Source: Gordonia pseudamarae (GTDB lineage: Bacteria > Actinomycetota > Actinomycetes > Mycobacteriales > Mycobacteriaceae). From it: a stretch of 64,000 bases of DNA. The stretch is taken from contig NZ_CP045809.1 of assembly GCF_025273675.1 (NCBI RefSeq), positions 3,410,001 through 3,474,000 on the forward strand, in the 5' to 3' direction. Shown piece by piece: positions 7,959-17,259 of the stretch. The first letter of the stretch is position 1. Every line of letters starts with the position of its first letter. The notes beneath the pieces are model-generated. The model did not search any database. It had not been told where the DNA came from and saw nothing but the letters and a program-made list of their open reading frames with translations. Position numbers and translations under genes: made by a program.

Positions 7959-8579
7959 TCACACCACCAAGAACAACAGCGGGGCCAGAAAGAGCCAGAT
8001 CAGATCCACCATGTGCCAGAACACCGCGGCCCCGACGAAGTAGTCGGTGTCGTGTTTGCCCGGCAAAGGCCGTTTGGCCATCCGGCGGACGAGTTCGAGG
8101 ACGAACATCCCGACCACGACATGGCCGAGATGCAGCCCGGTCAAAATGTAGTACAACATAAAAAAGTCATTGCTGTGCGGCGTGAGACCGTCGGCGGCGT
8201 GTGTCGACCACTCCACGACCTTCAACACGGTGAACGCCGCACCCAGACCCAGCGCGATCAGCATCGCGCCGTTGGCCCGGCCGATCCGTTGCGCCCGGTA
8301 GGCGACGACCGCCACCACCACCGCGAGCGAACTGGCAAGCAGAACCAGGGTCTCGGCCAGTCCCTGCGAAATCGACAGATGTGATTGCGCTGCGGCGTAT
8401 CCCGCGCGATCAGAGCTCCGGTAGTACAGCAACACGCACAGCAGGACCGCGAACATCACGATGTCGCCGAGGATGATCAGCCAGAGTCCGGGTTCACCCG
8501 GCACCCGCCGGGGGTGCGCCGAGGGCCCTGAGTGGTTGTCGGCCACCGGTGGTGGCAACACAGATTCCCGAGTGGTCAT
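7959..8579 (-). CDS. NorE/cytochrome c oxidase subunit III-like membrane protein (copy B)
   Basis: A 206-residue, five-helix protein of the short COX3 family. Diagnostic segments are GLWLIILGDIVMFAVLL, the mid-helix VLKVVEWSTH, the helix LYYILTGLHLGHVVVGM, and the terminal FWHMVDLIWLFLAPLLFL. Its ATG overlaps the stop of the six-TM gene (ATGA), and the NorF-like gene follows after three bases. It aligns throughout with copy A at 2629-3216. Because subunits I and II are absent, I infer an accessory or electron-transfer-linked role in this cluster rather than a normal oxidase. Confidence 0.8.
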   Translation of the reverse strand: MTTRESVLPPPVADNHSGPSAHPRRVPGEPGLWLIILGDIVMFAVLLCVLLYYRSSDRAGYAAAQSHLSISQGLAETLVLLASSLAVVVAVVAYRAQRIGRANGAMLIALGLGAAFTVLKVVEWSTHAADGLTPHSNDFFMLYYILTGLHLGHVVVGMFVLELVRRMAKRPLPGKHDTDYFVGAAVFWHMVDLIWLFLAPLLFLVV

Positions 8580-9391
8580 ACGACTGCCTCACCTTTCCTT
8601 GCCGCCGCGCCCCCGGCGGCGTCGCCGTCCGCCATGACCGCACGCCGGGCCTCCTCGGCCTCGTCCCTGACCGCGCGGAGCAACGCGTAGGTCATCGCTA
8701 TGTACCAACTCGCGAACACAGCCGCCGGAATCCAGAATCCCAGCAGCCCGTTCCAGGCGAACGGCCCGACCTTGAAAAAGATGAGCAGGCTCGCCGGTGT
8801 CACGAGAACCGCTATCCACAGATTCACATAGGCGACCCACCGGGGAAACACAGGACGCCGGCGCCTGTCGCTGAATACCGATATCGCCAGCGGGATGTTC
8901 TGGCCGAGGATCGGCGGCCACGGCAGGATCAACATGATGTACGACATGTCGTTGAGCATCTGGGTCAGCTCGGGTGACCGCTCAGGGCGAAACCCGCCGA
9001 CGATGAAAATCAACATGGGGATCAACAGCACAACGGTCGTGACGATGCCGGCCCCGAATTGCACTATGGCCAGTGCGGGTACCCCCGGTGCCGATCTGCG
9101 CATCTGCATACTGACGACGAAAAAGTAAGGCTGGGTCAAGAACACGCCGACCATGCCGAGAATCAGGCCCACCAACAGCAACGCCTGGTTGTCGGCGTAT
9201 CGGTCGGCGACCTCACCCGGGGCGGCATCGGGCGGAATCATCGGTATGAAGCCGGCCATCAACCCCCAGCAACCGAACAGCAACAGCACGAATGCCGGGC
9301 CGCACCAGGCGCCGAATACCTGTATCCGCCGGGTCAACTCGATATCGGCGAGAACATCCTCGTCGGTGAACTTGTATCCGGTAGAGACCAT
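8576..9391 (-). CDS. Six-TM membrane protein of unknown family, MCE-linked
   Basis: About 271 residues with six clear hydrophobic segments. They lie near residues 20-48, 72-98, 115-142, 160-188, 210-230 and 236-262, after a charged N-terminus (KFTDEDVLADIELTRRIQVF). I do not recognise a named family. It occupies the place between the last MCE gene and the NorE-like gene. A C-terminal fragment of a paralogue survives at 2414-2632, also just before a NorE-like gene, so the three-gene module is an inherited unit. ATG 9391 is chosen because it precedes the conserved-looking N-terminus; GTG 9430 overlaps the MCE stop (GTGA) and would add 13 residues. It could serve as a membrane partner for the MCE proteins, which is an inference. 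Confidence 0.7.
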   Translation of the reverse strand: MVSTGYKFTDEDVLADIELTRRIQVFGAWCGPAFVLLLFGCWGLMAGFIPMIPPDAAPGEVADRYADNQALLLVGLILGMVGVFLTQPYFFVVSMQMRRSAPGVPALAIVQFGAGIVTTVVLLIPMLIFIVGGFRPERSPELTQMLNDMSYIMLILPWPPILGQNIPLAISVFSDRRRRPVFPRWVAYVNLWIAVLVTPASLLIFFKVGPFAWNGLLGFWIPAAVFASWYIAMTYALLRAVRDEAEEARRAVMADGDAAGGAAARKGEAVV

Positions 9392-9426
9392 TTCGCTCAA
9401 CCTTCCCTGTCGGTACGCCGCATCAC

Positions 9427-10437
9427 TCACCGACCGCCCACCCGGACCACCAGCCCGTCGCCGTCACCGGCCGTCGCCATCGCGGTCCGCATCAGATCGC
9501 TGACATCGACCGAACGCATCCGTTCGACGGCCGAGGTCACCGACGGCATGGATGCCACGCCCCATTGCTGGGCGGCGGGCGAGACATTGTCGAGCACCCG
9601 CTCGATCTTCTGCAGGAGCGGTCCGGCGACCTCGTTCAGCAGCCGCGGAGAATCCGTCGCGGGGACGAATCCGTCGCGATGGTCGGGCGTGTACTCCTTC
9701 GTCCCCGCCGCGATGCCGAGGAACTTCGAGAATCCCGTGCCGAAGTCGGCGATGGGTACGCCCGACGCGCGGGCGTAGGGGCTGATCGCCGCACCATGGT
9801 CGAGCCAGGTCTGGAACCTCTCGAGCAGATCCCGCAACGACCCCCGGGTCGTGAGCACCGTGGATTCGAGCAGGGCACCGGCCCTGGCCAATTGATCGAT
9901 GACGACCGGGTCCGACACCAGCCCGGTGTTGGTCTCGGTGATGATCTTGCGGACATTGGTGACATTGACCTGCTCCAGCAATCTGGTCAGGCGGGCCGAC
10001 AGCTCTGTGAAGGTCGTGGGAACGGTGGTGCGTGCACCGGTGAGCCGCACGCCGTCGGGCAATGCCCGGCCGGATTCGACCTGCGGTGTGATACCCAGGT
10101 AGCTTTCCCCCAATGCCGACAGATTGTCGACCCGGTAGTGCGAATCCTCCGGGATCCGGTACCTGGTCTTGTAGTTCCAGGCGATCTCGACGCCGGAGCC
10201 CGATGATGTCACCCCGACGATCCGGCCTATCGGGATCCCCAGATACAGCACCCGTGATCCTTCCACGAGACCGTTCGCGTCGGGGACGTGGAGCGTCGCG
10301 GTCCGCACATGCCGATTCTCGGTCACGCTGACGCCCACCGAGCCCAGGTAGGCCAGCGCCACGACGATCAGCGTGAGCAGTCCCGCGACCGACAGGGCCG
10401 ATCGGGCGGCCGGCGCCGACAACCTCCGGCTCCTCAT
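9427..10437 (-). CDS. MCE family protein, position F
   Basis: A 336-residue MCE/MlaD protein: one N-terminal membrane anchor (SVAGLLTLIVVALAYLG), then the MCE domain at about residues 35-115 (GLVEGSRVLYLGIPIGRIVGV and YLGITPQVESG), then a long helical region typical of Mce proteins. MCE proteins form hexameric tunnels that bind lipids across the cell envelope. It is the sixth MCE gene of the series. Its start overlaps the stop of the lipoprotein gene by four bases, and its stop lies next to the six-TM gene. Order, not sequence, gives the label F. Confidence 0.85.
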   Translation of the reverse strand: MRSRRLSAPAARSALSVAGLLTLIVVALAYLGSVGVSVTENRHVRTATLHVPDANGLVEGSRVLYLGIPIGRIVGVTSSGSGVEIAWNYKTRYRIPEDSHYRVDNLSALGESYLGITPQVESGRALPDGVRLTGARTTVPTTFTELSARLTRLLEQVNVTNVRKIITETNTGLVSDPVVIDQLARAGALLESTVLTTRGSLRDLLERFQTWLDHGAAISPYARASGVPIADFGTGFSKFLGIAAGTKEYTPDHRDGFVPATDSPRLLNEVAGPLLQKIERVLDNVSPAAQQWGVASMPSVTSAVERMRSVDVSDLMRTAMATAGDGDGLVVRVGGR

Positions 10438-11420
10438 CGGACGGCTCCCAGCATTCGCAGCAGCCGGGTGATGGTCCCGATCATTTCCTGTCCCTCGGCG
10501 GCAGTGGCGGTGACGATGTTCATACGCGGACTCTGCACGAACGGAAAGAAGTTGTCGACCACGAACTTCCGGATCTGGTCATCGTTGCGGGCAACCGCGT
10601 GCACCCACTCGACCATGACGTCGGCCGAACCGTTCAGCCTCGTGAGCATCGGCATGAGCCACATACCCCCTTCGAACACGCTGCCGATGCTCGGCAGCAG
10701 TACGCCGATTCCACCGGATGCGTTCGACAGTTGGCTCCACCAGTGCATTCCCTTGGGGGCCAGCGCCTGCGACAGGGACGGCAGCCACCGGTTCACCGTG
10801 CCGGCGGTGGCATCGAGACCGTCGAGCATCTGGTCGATCCGACGGGTGTCGGCGGCCAGACTGCGCAGGTCGATCGACGCGATCCGGGCAACCCTTGTGG
10901 TCTGCTTCCTATGGGGCAGAGCAGTATTGGCCGACCTCATCACCTTCTCGATGTCTTGGATACTGCCGGCGTTGACAAAGTTGGCGACCACCGACAGCGT
11001 GTCCTCCAGCGGAGGTGCCGACGCCGTACGTTCGAGCTCGATGGTGTCTCCCTCAAGCAGTGGCGCGGACACCGAGGACAGTATCGCCACGTACGGGTCG
11101 CCCAGTACCGTGTCCTGCCGGATCGACGCGGCGGCGTCGGTGGTGATCCGCGAGTTCTCGCGCACCTTGGCCACGATGTCGACACGAGATCGGTGAAGCC
11201 GCACCGAGGACACCGACCCGATGCGCAGCCCGTTCAACGTGACATCGGTTCCGGTGGGCAGATTCAGCGCATCCGCGAACCGGATCGTCAGCGTCCTGTC
11301 GCCGCCACCGGACCGCACCGACGAGGTGAAGGTTCCGGGATCGACCGCACATCCGGCGACGATCAGGGCGGTCAGCGCCACGACCACACATCGTGACCAG
11401 TTCCTCCTCCGGCCGATCAC
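10434..11420 (-). CDS. MCE family lipoprotein, position E (LprK-like)
   Basis: A 328-residue MCE protein with a lipoprotein signal: an Arg-rich start, a hydrophobic stretch and the lipobox VAGC at about residue 24. The MCE domain follows (NLPTGTDVTLNGLRIGSVSSV). In mycobacterial mce operons the fifth MCE gene is likewise the lipoprotein. The start is GTG 11420, which forms a GTGA overlap with the stop of the previous gene. A longer frame reaching to 11870 merely reads through the previous gene in another frame. The product should be anchored on the outer face of the cytoplasmic membrane. Confidence 0.85.
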   Translation of the reverse strand: MIGRRRNWSRCVVVALTALIVAGCAVDPGTFTSSVRSGGGDRTLTIRFADALNLPTGTDVTLNGLRIGSVSSVRLHRSRVDIVAKVRENSRITTDAAASIRQDTVLGDPYVAILSSVSAPLLEGDTIELERTASAPPLEDTLSVVANFVNAGSIQDIEKVMRSANTALPHRKQTTRVARIASIDLRSLAADTRRIDQMLDGLDATAGTVNRWLPSLSQALAPKGMHWWSQLSNASGGIGVLLPSIGSVFEGGMWLMPMLTRLNGSADVMVEWVHAVARNDDQIRKFVVDNFFPFVQSPRMNIVTATAAEGQEMIGTITRLLRMLGAVR

Positions 11421-12508
11421 CTCCGCACTTCCCCGAGCAGTCCCATGACATTGACCTTGGCAGCGGGCTCGGGCCCGTCGCGGAGCACCTGACAACTGCC
11501 TGTGCGAATTCCGTTGAGCTGTTGGCACAGTATTTCGGGCCGTTGGTGTTTGACGGTGACTGCCGGGCCGGACACGCGCACCGCCGCCCCCTTGCCCTTG
11601 ACCACGGTCAGGGTGGCCGCGCTCGCGAGAGTCGGCAGCACGGTGAGCGCCTGGCTCACCGAGTTCACCTTGGCCATCGGAATCTCGGCCGTGCCGGCGA
11701 AGTCCAGCAGCCGGTAGATGTCCTCGCCGTATCTCCCCATGACGTCGTACACCATCTGCAACACCGGACTGAGCCCCCACATCATGTGATATAGGCCCGG
11801 CCACATCTCGTCGGCGCCGATCCGCATCGATGCCGGGAGTTTCCGGAATATCGAGGCGATGTCCCGCCACTGGTCGAGGACCGCGCCGGTCAGCGGACCG
11901 GTGGCCACGATGATGGCGCCGATGTCGGAGATCATCCGGTCCGGGTTCTTCACCGCCGACGATGCGGTCCGGAGCAGCTTGTCCAGGTCCGCACCGCCGC
12001 CGTCCATCGCTCGTGCGATCGCGTCGACGGAGTCCGCGATCGTGCGGTCATCGCCGCCGGGAGCCATCTCTTCGACGAGATCGGCGGCCGAACCCATGAT
12101 CTCGGAAATGCTCTTCGGGGTGTGTGAGTTCTCCCGGGAGATGCATTCGCCGGGTTCGAGTGCATGCCCGGTCGAGTTGCCCACCAGTTCCAGCGATCTG
12201 TCGGCCAGCACCGACTTCGAACGGGTGACCGCCGCGGCCCCGGCCGGTATCGTGCGTCCTTCTTCCACGGAGAACCCGACCCGGACACCGGTACCGGCGG
12301 CCGAGATCGAGGTGATCTTGCCGAGTTCATAACCCATGCGTGTCACAGGATTTCCCTCGTACAGACCGATGGCGTCAGGCAGATAGGCACAGTAGCCCGA
12401 CACCGACCTCGATCCGCGTGAACCCACGAACGCGACAGCCGCGACGACGACGGCAACCACCACACCCAGAACCGCGACATTGCGCAATCTTTGCCTGCTC
12501 ATCAGCAT
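11417..12508 (-). CDS. MCE family protein, position D
   Basis: A 363-residue MCE protein with one N-terminal helix (LRNVAVLGVVVAVVVAAVAFVG) and the MCE domain with GLYEGNPVTRMGYELGKITSI and the LVGNST segment. A long helical tail follows. ATG 12508 lies five bases behind AGGA (12517-12514). ATG 12502, two codons later, overlaps the previous stop (TGATG) and is nearly as good. An in-frame start at 12556 would intrude far into the upstream gene. The C-terminal part has a cysteine pair (RPEILCQQLNG and GSCQVL). Confidence 0.85.
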   Translation of the reverse strand: MLMSRQRLRNVAVLGVVVAVVVAAVAFVGSRGSRSVSGYCAYLPDAIGLYEGNPVTRMGYELGKITSISAAGTGVRVGFSVEEGRTIPAGAAAVTRSKSVLADRSLELVGNSTGHALEPGECISRENSHTPKSISEIMGSAADLVEEMAPGGDDRTIADSVDAIARAMDGGGADLDKLLRTASSAVKNPDRMISDIGAIIVATGPLTGAVLDQWRDIASIFRKLPASMRIGADEMWPGLYHMMWGLSPVLQMVYDVMGRYGEDIYRLLDFAGTAEIPMAKVNSVSQALTVLPTLASAATLTVVKGKGAAVRVSGPAVTVKHQRPEILCQQLNGIRTGSCQVLRDGPEPAAKVNVMGLLGEVRR

Positions 12509-13494
12509 CTCTGTCCTGGTACCGGCAGACACATCGATGTCGCGTCGATGATCCACTGCGTCGAGCGGTCCGGTGACGTGCCCCCGAGCAGGGTGAGGAG
12601 ACCGTCGCGCGCCGGCCCCAACTGGGATACAAGTTTGTCGATCACCGTTGTCATCTCTCCTGCTTTGTCCCGCATCTGGTCGATGACGGGAAAGATCTCG
12701 TCGCGGTGGGTGAAGTAGAAGCGGGCGACCAGGGCCAGCCGTTCCAGAACGCTGCCCAGTTCTGCGTAGGCGCGTACGAATCCGACCCGATAGGTATGGA
12801 ACTGCGACAACAGAATGTTGGCGCGCCGTACCAGATCGAAGATGAACACCTTGCTGTCATTGAAGGTGACCGTGTAGGAACTCGCCATCCGGAGGACGGA
12901 CTCCACCTGTGACTTCTGCTTGTCGACAATGGCGGCCATCGTCTGCAGGCCCCGCATCGTGGTGCGCAGCGAACTCACATTGTCGGCGAGTCCGTCGGCC
13001 ACCTGTCGCAGTGATTCGTCCACCGGCCGGCCGTCGACGTCATCGGTGACCCGCGGTAACTCCTGCAGGATATCGGCGATGGTGTAGGGAACGGTGACCC
13101 GTTCGGGCGAGATCTCGTGGCTGCCGGTGGTGACGGCGCCGCCGGGGGTCATGGTGACGAAGTAGCCACCCACCGCCGTCAGCAGCTCCACCCGCACCGA
13201 GGTCCGGTCACCGATCCGGATATCGCTGTCGACGTCCAGTGACACCCGGACATCGTTGTCGCGCAGGTCCACCGACGCCACCTTGCCCACCGATACCCCG
13301 GCGACGCGGACGTCGTCGCCGCCTTTGATCGCCGCCGCGTCACGGGTGGTGAACGAGACGGTCTGCCGTCCCGGCGGGGACAGGTAGAACCATGCCGCAC
13401 CGGCGATCATCGCCGCGACGACTACACAGGCGGTGATACCGGCCAGCAGATCGTTTCCCGCCACAGCAGCACCGAGCTTCCTCAGCCGCGACAT
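12502..13494 (-). CDS. MCE family protein, position C
   Basis: About 330 residues: an N-terminal helix (LLAGITACVVVAAMIAGAAWFYL), an MCE domain with AAIKGGDDVRVAGVSVGKVASV and VRVELLTAVGGYFVTMTP, then helices. ATG 13494 overlaps the end of the previous gene by 13 bases; starts further upstream give Arg-rich sequence unlike an MCE N-terminus. It is tightly packed with its neighbours, consistent with one polycistronic mRNA for all MCE subunits. Confidence 0.85.
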   Translation of the reverse strand: MSRLRKLGAAVAGNDLLAGITACVVVAAMIAGAAWFYLSPPGRQTVSFTTRDAAAIKGGDDVRVAGVSVGKVASVDLRDNDVRVSLDVDSDIRIGDRTSVRVELLTAVGGYFVTMTPGGAVTTGSHEISPERVTVPYTIADILQELPRVTDDVDGRPVDESLRQVADGLADNVSSLRTTMRGLQTMAAIVDKQKSQVESVLRMASSYTVTFNDSKVFIFDLVRRANILLSQFHTYRVGFVRAYAELGSVLERLALVARFYFTHRDEIFPVIDQMRDKAGEMTTVIDKLVSQLGPARDGLLTLLGGTSPDRSTQWIIDATSMCLPVPGQRC

Positions 13495-14510
13495 ACGCTC
13501 ACCCCGACACCGTTGACGAGAACCTGTGCGAGACCGGGCATGTCGAGCCTTCCCTTGGAGCACCGGTTGTCCTTGCCGTCCGCGACGGCCGGCAGCTGGA
13601 TGCTCTGGATCATCGAGCGCAGCAGGCGCAGCGACTTCCAGGCATCATCGATGGTCGGGAAGGCCTCCGAGAGCTGGCGGTCGATTTCGCGCCCCTGCTC
13701 CAGCCCCAGCGCCTGCAGGAGGTGATCGATCTGCCGCATGAACGGTGGTCCGAATGTTGCGGCCTTGCGGAACTCGTCGAGCACCGAGTTGGCGGCGTCG
13801 ATCGGGGTTTCCATTTCGCGGAGAAACTGGACGATCTGCGGCGATTTCCCACCCAGGGTGTCCGATATTCTCGACATATTGGTGACGAGCGCGGAGATCA
13901 CCTGCCCCCGATCGGTGGTGTACCGGCTGAGCTTGTCCACGCTCGCCAGCATCGGGCCGAGGCCGCTTCCGTCGCCCTGTAGCACCGTCAGCGCGTTCTC
14001 GGTGAATCGGTTGATCTCGTCGGTACTCAACGTCTGCAACACCGGCTGCAGACCGTTGAACAGCCTCGTGATGTTGAAGGACGGCGTGGTGTTTTCGAGT
14101 CCTATGTGCCGCAACGTGTTTCCACTGCCATCCACATTCGCCAGATCGAGATACCGAACGCCGGACAGGTTGGCGTATTTCACCGCAGCCGTGGACCGAC
14201 CGGTCACCCGGTGGTTCTTGTCGAGCGTGAATGAGACCACCGACCGGACGCTGTTGGTGGTGGCGTCCTGTTCGAGGTCGATGGCGGTGACCTTGCCGAC
14301 CTTGACGCCGCGTATCCGGACATCGGCGTTGGGCCGCAGGCCGGAGGTGTCGGTGAAATCTGCCGAGTAGTCGTCGGTACCGCCCCTGATCGGCGTGGTG
14401 ATGCCACCGATGATGAGCATCATCAGCCCGGCGGCCACCACCGCCGCCAGACACAGCCGCCACAGCGGCGACAGGACGCGCACCGAACCCGCTAGCCTCT
14501 CCCGCATCAT
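13482..14510 (-). CDS. MCE family protein, position B
   Basis: A 342-residue MCE protein with an N-terminal helix (LCLAAVVAAGLMMLIIGGI). The MCE domain carries GLRPNADVRIRGVKVGKVTAI and KYANLSGVRYLDLAN, followed by long amphipathic helices. The ATG overlaps the stop of the first MCE gene (ATGA). The C-terminus has the cysteines seen in many MceB proteins (NRCSKG, SVCRG). Confidence 0.85.
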   Translation of the reverse strand: MMRERLAGSVRVLSPLWRLCLAAVVAAGLMMLIIGGITTPIRGGTDDYSADFTDTSGLRPNADVRIRGVKVGKVTAIDLEQDATTNSVRSVVSFTLDKNHRVTGRSTAAVKYANLSGVRYLDLANVDGSGNTLRHIGLENTTPSFNITRLFNGLQPVLQTLSTDEINRFTENALTVLQGDGSGLGPMLASVDKLSRYTTDRGQVISALVTNMSRISDTLGGKSPQIVQFLREMETPIDAANSVLDEFRKAATFGPPFMRQIDHLLQALGLEQGREIDRQLSEAFPTIDDAWKSLRLLRSMIQSIQLPAVADGKDNRCSKGRLDMPGLAQVLVNGVGVSVCRG

Positions 14511-15559
14511 CGACCGCCATTCGCCGGCCGGTCACCGGCCTGGGCGGCGCGGGAGCGGTTCGATTCGAGGAGGACCTTGAGATTCAGTACCGGCCCGCCG
14601 TCGGGCCCTGCCGTGAACGCTCCGTTCAGTCGCCGCAGGAGGTCACCCACCGATTCGGTGTTCACCGCGCCGGCACCGATGTTGGGCAGGAGTTCGGATG
14701 CCTTCCCGATGACCGCCGTCGCGGGCGCGAGCTTGTCGGCGTTGCCGTTGAGCAGGCGCCCGACCAACGTGAAGAAGTTGTCGGCCACCGCGTACAACGA
14801 TTCGGCGAGGCGGTTCTGCATCTCATCGCCCGTGGGGTGCAGCGGACTGCGGTAGATCGAATCCACCGCCACACTGATCCCGTTGACGAACGGCGGCAAC
14901 GAGCCGACCACCTCGTTGTACCGGTCGATCAGGTACGCCGGGGTCTTGCGCTGCACCTGGGCGACCTCGTCGGCGAACACGACGCCGGCATGGAAGAGCG
15001 GTTCGAGCGTGTCGGCGTAGGTCAGCACCCGGTCGATCGAGTTCACCATGTCCTGTTGCAGTGTTCCGCCGGTGACGATCGAGGCCTGCTCGATCATCGT
15101 CGCCATGGTGTTGTCGGCCAGGTCGCGGCGCATCACGCGGGCACCGTCGCGCAGGGGCCCGGCGTTCGGGCTCCCGGCCTCGACGATCGTGACCGCACTG
15201 ATGCCGAAGTAGTTCTTCGGCCGGAAGTCGAGTTCGAGATCTTGTTTGACGCCGTCGATCAGCCCGCGCCGCAGCGTGGCCGACAGTTCCGCCGTGCCGT
15301 CGTCGCGGGACGTGAGCGCGGTGACGGTACCGACCTCGACACCGTGCAGCATCACCGCGGTGCCCTCATCGATACCAGCACCGACCCTGTCGGTGACGAT
15401 GGAGACCCTCACCGCATCGTCGCCGTCCGACCGCAATGCGGGTACCACCGCCGTTCCCACCACCAGCGCGGCCGCCACGGTGGCCGCCCCCACCGCGCCG
15501 GTACGCCGCAGCCTGCGTTGCCGAGCCCGCTCCGAGCCGACCAGAAACCCCGAAACCAT
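14507..15559 (-). CDS. MCE family protein, position A
   Basis: A 350-residue MCE protein with an N-terminal anchor (VGAATVAAALVVGTAVVPAL) and the MCE domain GIDEGTAVMLHGVEVGTVTAL plus DFRPKNYFGISAVTIV. It is the first MCE gene of the series and starts 27 bases after the CrtI-like gene, with AGGTGACCG before the ATG. In standard mce operons two YrbE permease genes directly precede mceA. Here an FAD oxidoreductase takes that place and no YrbE occurs in the window. Confidence 0.85.
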   Translation of the reverse strand: MVSGFLVGSERARQRRLRRTGAVGAATVAAALVVGTAVVPALRSDGDDAVRVSIVTDRVGAGIDEGTAVMLHGVEVGTVTALTSRDDGTAELSATLRRGLIDGVKQDLELDFRPKNYFGISAVTIVEAGSPNAGPLRDGARVMRRDLADNTMATMIEQASIVTGGTLQQDMVNSIDRVLTYADTLEPLFHAGVVFADEVAQVQRKTPAYLIDRYNEVVGSLPPFVNGISVAVDSIYRSPLHPTGDEMQNRLAESLYAVADNFFTLVGRLLNGNADKLAPATAVIGKASELLPNIGAGAVNTESVGDLLRRLNGAFTAGPDGGPVLNLKVLLESNRSRAAQAGDRPANGGR

Positions 15560-15586
15560 CGGTCACCTATCCGCTGTCGCCGACGC

Positions 15587-17206
15587 CTAGCGCCGCTTCG
15601 CCTCGACGCGGAGTGCCTCTTCGGCCGCGAGCTTGCCCGGCAGCGCGCACACACCGCCGACCGGATGGGTGCCCGCCCCGCTCAGGAACAGCCCGTCGAT
15701 GGGCAGGCTGTAGCCGCCCAGCCCCGGTGCCGGCTTGAGCGGACCGAATCGGGTGATCAGCGGATCGACATGGTAGACATTGCCGGCCGGCGCGTTGAAC
15801 CTCTCCTCGATGTCCGGTCCGCCGAGGACCCGGCGATCGATCTCCAGGCTGTCCAGTCCCTTGTAGTAGAGGGCGCAGTCGCGCAGCACGGCATCGCCGA
15901 TCTTGTCCCGCACGTCATCCCACGGTTCGCGTGGTGTCACCGGGATGACGCCGGACCAGAACCAGAATGTGCTCTGGCCCTGCGGTGCCTGAGTCGGGTC
16001 GACCGCCGACGGGATCATCGAACAACTGTTGGGCACGATCTCGGGCCATTCACCCCGCACCACAGCGTTCCACGCCGCGTCCTGCTCTTCGAGCGTATGC
16101 CAGGACACGAGGTGCTTGCGGATGTCGAGCCCGTCGCCGCGCCACTGCTCGTGCCGCTCCATCGACACCTCGCCTTCGAGCGCGACGTTGATCTTCAGCG
16201 ACGTGGCATGGGTCTTCCGGATCGGGATGTCCTTGGCACGGGTGGCCAGCCTATGGTCCAGGGCGTCCTCGGGCAGCAGCTCGCCGAACGTCACCACCGG
16301 ATTGCAGGCACTGATGATTCCCTTGCGCGCGCGCACCGTCCGCCCGTCGACGAGTTTGACCGCGGTCGCGCGGCCGTGCGAGAGAACGATTTCGGCCACC
16401 GGCGAGTTCGGGTGAATGGTGCCGCCGTGCGCCAGTAGATACCGGGCGATCGCCGCGGGCAGCGCACCGGTACCGCCGATCGGCATCGCATTGGGAACCT
16501 TCTGGACGATGCCCAGGTAGATCATCGACCATGCGGTCATGTCCAGGCGCATCTGGGAGAACGCCGCCATCGCCGCCAACGCGCCCTTGGGCAGCTCCGT
16601 CTCGAAGGTCTCCTCCAGAAACTCCGTGTGCGATGCCGTCGCGAAATGAATCAGTGGTGCAAGCCTTTTCGGGTGCGCAGAGGCGCGCAGTATCGCTTTG
16701 CCGAGCTCTTTCGACCACGGCCGCAGCGGATGGGTCTTCATGTAGGCGACCGCGATGTCCATCGCGGGCGCAAGCGCGTTCGCCAGTTCCAGCCAGGTGT
16801 CGGCGTCCTTGCGGGAGAACCTGCGCAGTTCGTCGGCGGTACGGCTCGCATCGGTCCAGATCGCCAGCGAGCTGCCGTCCGGTGCGAGTTGCACGTGGGC
16901 GGGATCCACCGGGATGAGGGTGAGACCGTACTTGTGCAGTTCCAGGTCCTCGGTGACACCGGAGACGTTGTAGATGCCGGTGGCCTGAATGGCGCCCTCG
17001 TTGAATCGGTGCCCCGGCGCCTTCGGCATGATCGCATTGGTCGAGGTCATTCCGCCGAGCGTAGGCGAGGTCTCCACGACCGTCACCTGATGGCCGGCGC
17101 GGGCAAGATAGGAACCGGCGGTCAATCCGTTGTGTCCGGCACCGATGATGAGATAGTCGGTCTCAGCGGGCAATTCGTATGCGGACAGGTCGATGTCGGT
17201 GATCAT
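15587..17206 (-). CDS. CrtI/retinol-saturase-like FAD oxidoreductase
   Basis: A 539-residue flavoprotein of the phytoene desaturase superfamily. The dinucleotide-binding motif is IIGAGHNGLTAGSYLARAG near residues 20-40, followed by VVETSPTLGG. The C-terminal FAD motif is DGLFLSGAGTHPVGGVCALPG. Relatives desaturate or isomerise polyprenoid and carotenoid chains; closer bacterial relatives have unknown substrates. It lies between the lipocalin-like gene (53 bases upstream) and the first MCE gene, so I infer that it acts on the lipid handled by the cluster. Confidence 0.8.
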   Translation of the reverse strand: MITDIDLSAYELPAETDYLIIGAGHNGLTAGSYLARAGHQVTVVETSPTLGGMTSTNAIMPKAPGHRFNEGAIQATGIYNVSGVTEDLELHKYGLTLIPVDPAHVQLAPDGSSLAIWTDASRTADELRRFSRKDADTWLELANALAPAMDIAVAYMKTHPLRPWSKELGKAILRASAHPKRLAPLIHFATASHTEFLEETFETELPKGALAAMAAFSQMRLDMTAWSMIYLGIVQKVPNAMPIGGTGALPAAIARYLLAHGGTIHPNSPVAEIVLSHGRATAVKLVDGRTVRARKGIISACNPVVTFGELLPEDALDHRLATRAKDIPIRKTHATSLKINVALEGEVSMERHEQWRGDGLDIRKHLVSWHTLEEQDAAWNAVVRGEWPEIVPNSCSMIPSAVDPTQAPQGQSTFWFWSGVIPVTPREPWDDVRDKIGDAVLRDCALYYKGLDSLEIDRRVLGGPDIEERFNAPAGNVYHVDPLITRFGPLKPAPGLGGYSLPIDGLFLSGAGTHPVGGVCALPGKLAAEEALRVEAKRR

Positions 17207-17259
17207 GAATCAGTAGGCTCCAGATAGTGAAGGGTCATCAGAAATTCGGCTGATCATTG

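Noticed and set aside
10434..11870. 478-residue version of the MCE lipoprotein gene
   Set aside because: The extra N-terminal 150 residues read through the preceding MCE gene in a second frame; GTG 11420 gives a proper lipoprotein signal.
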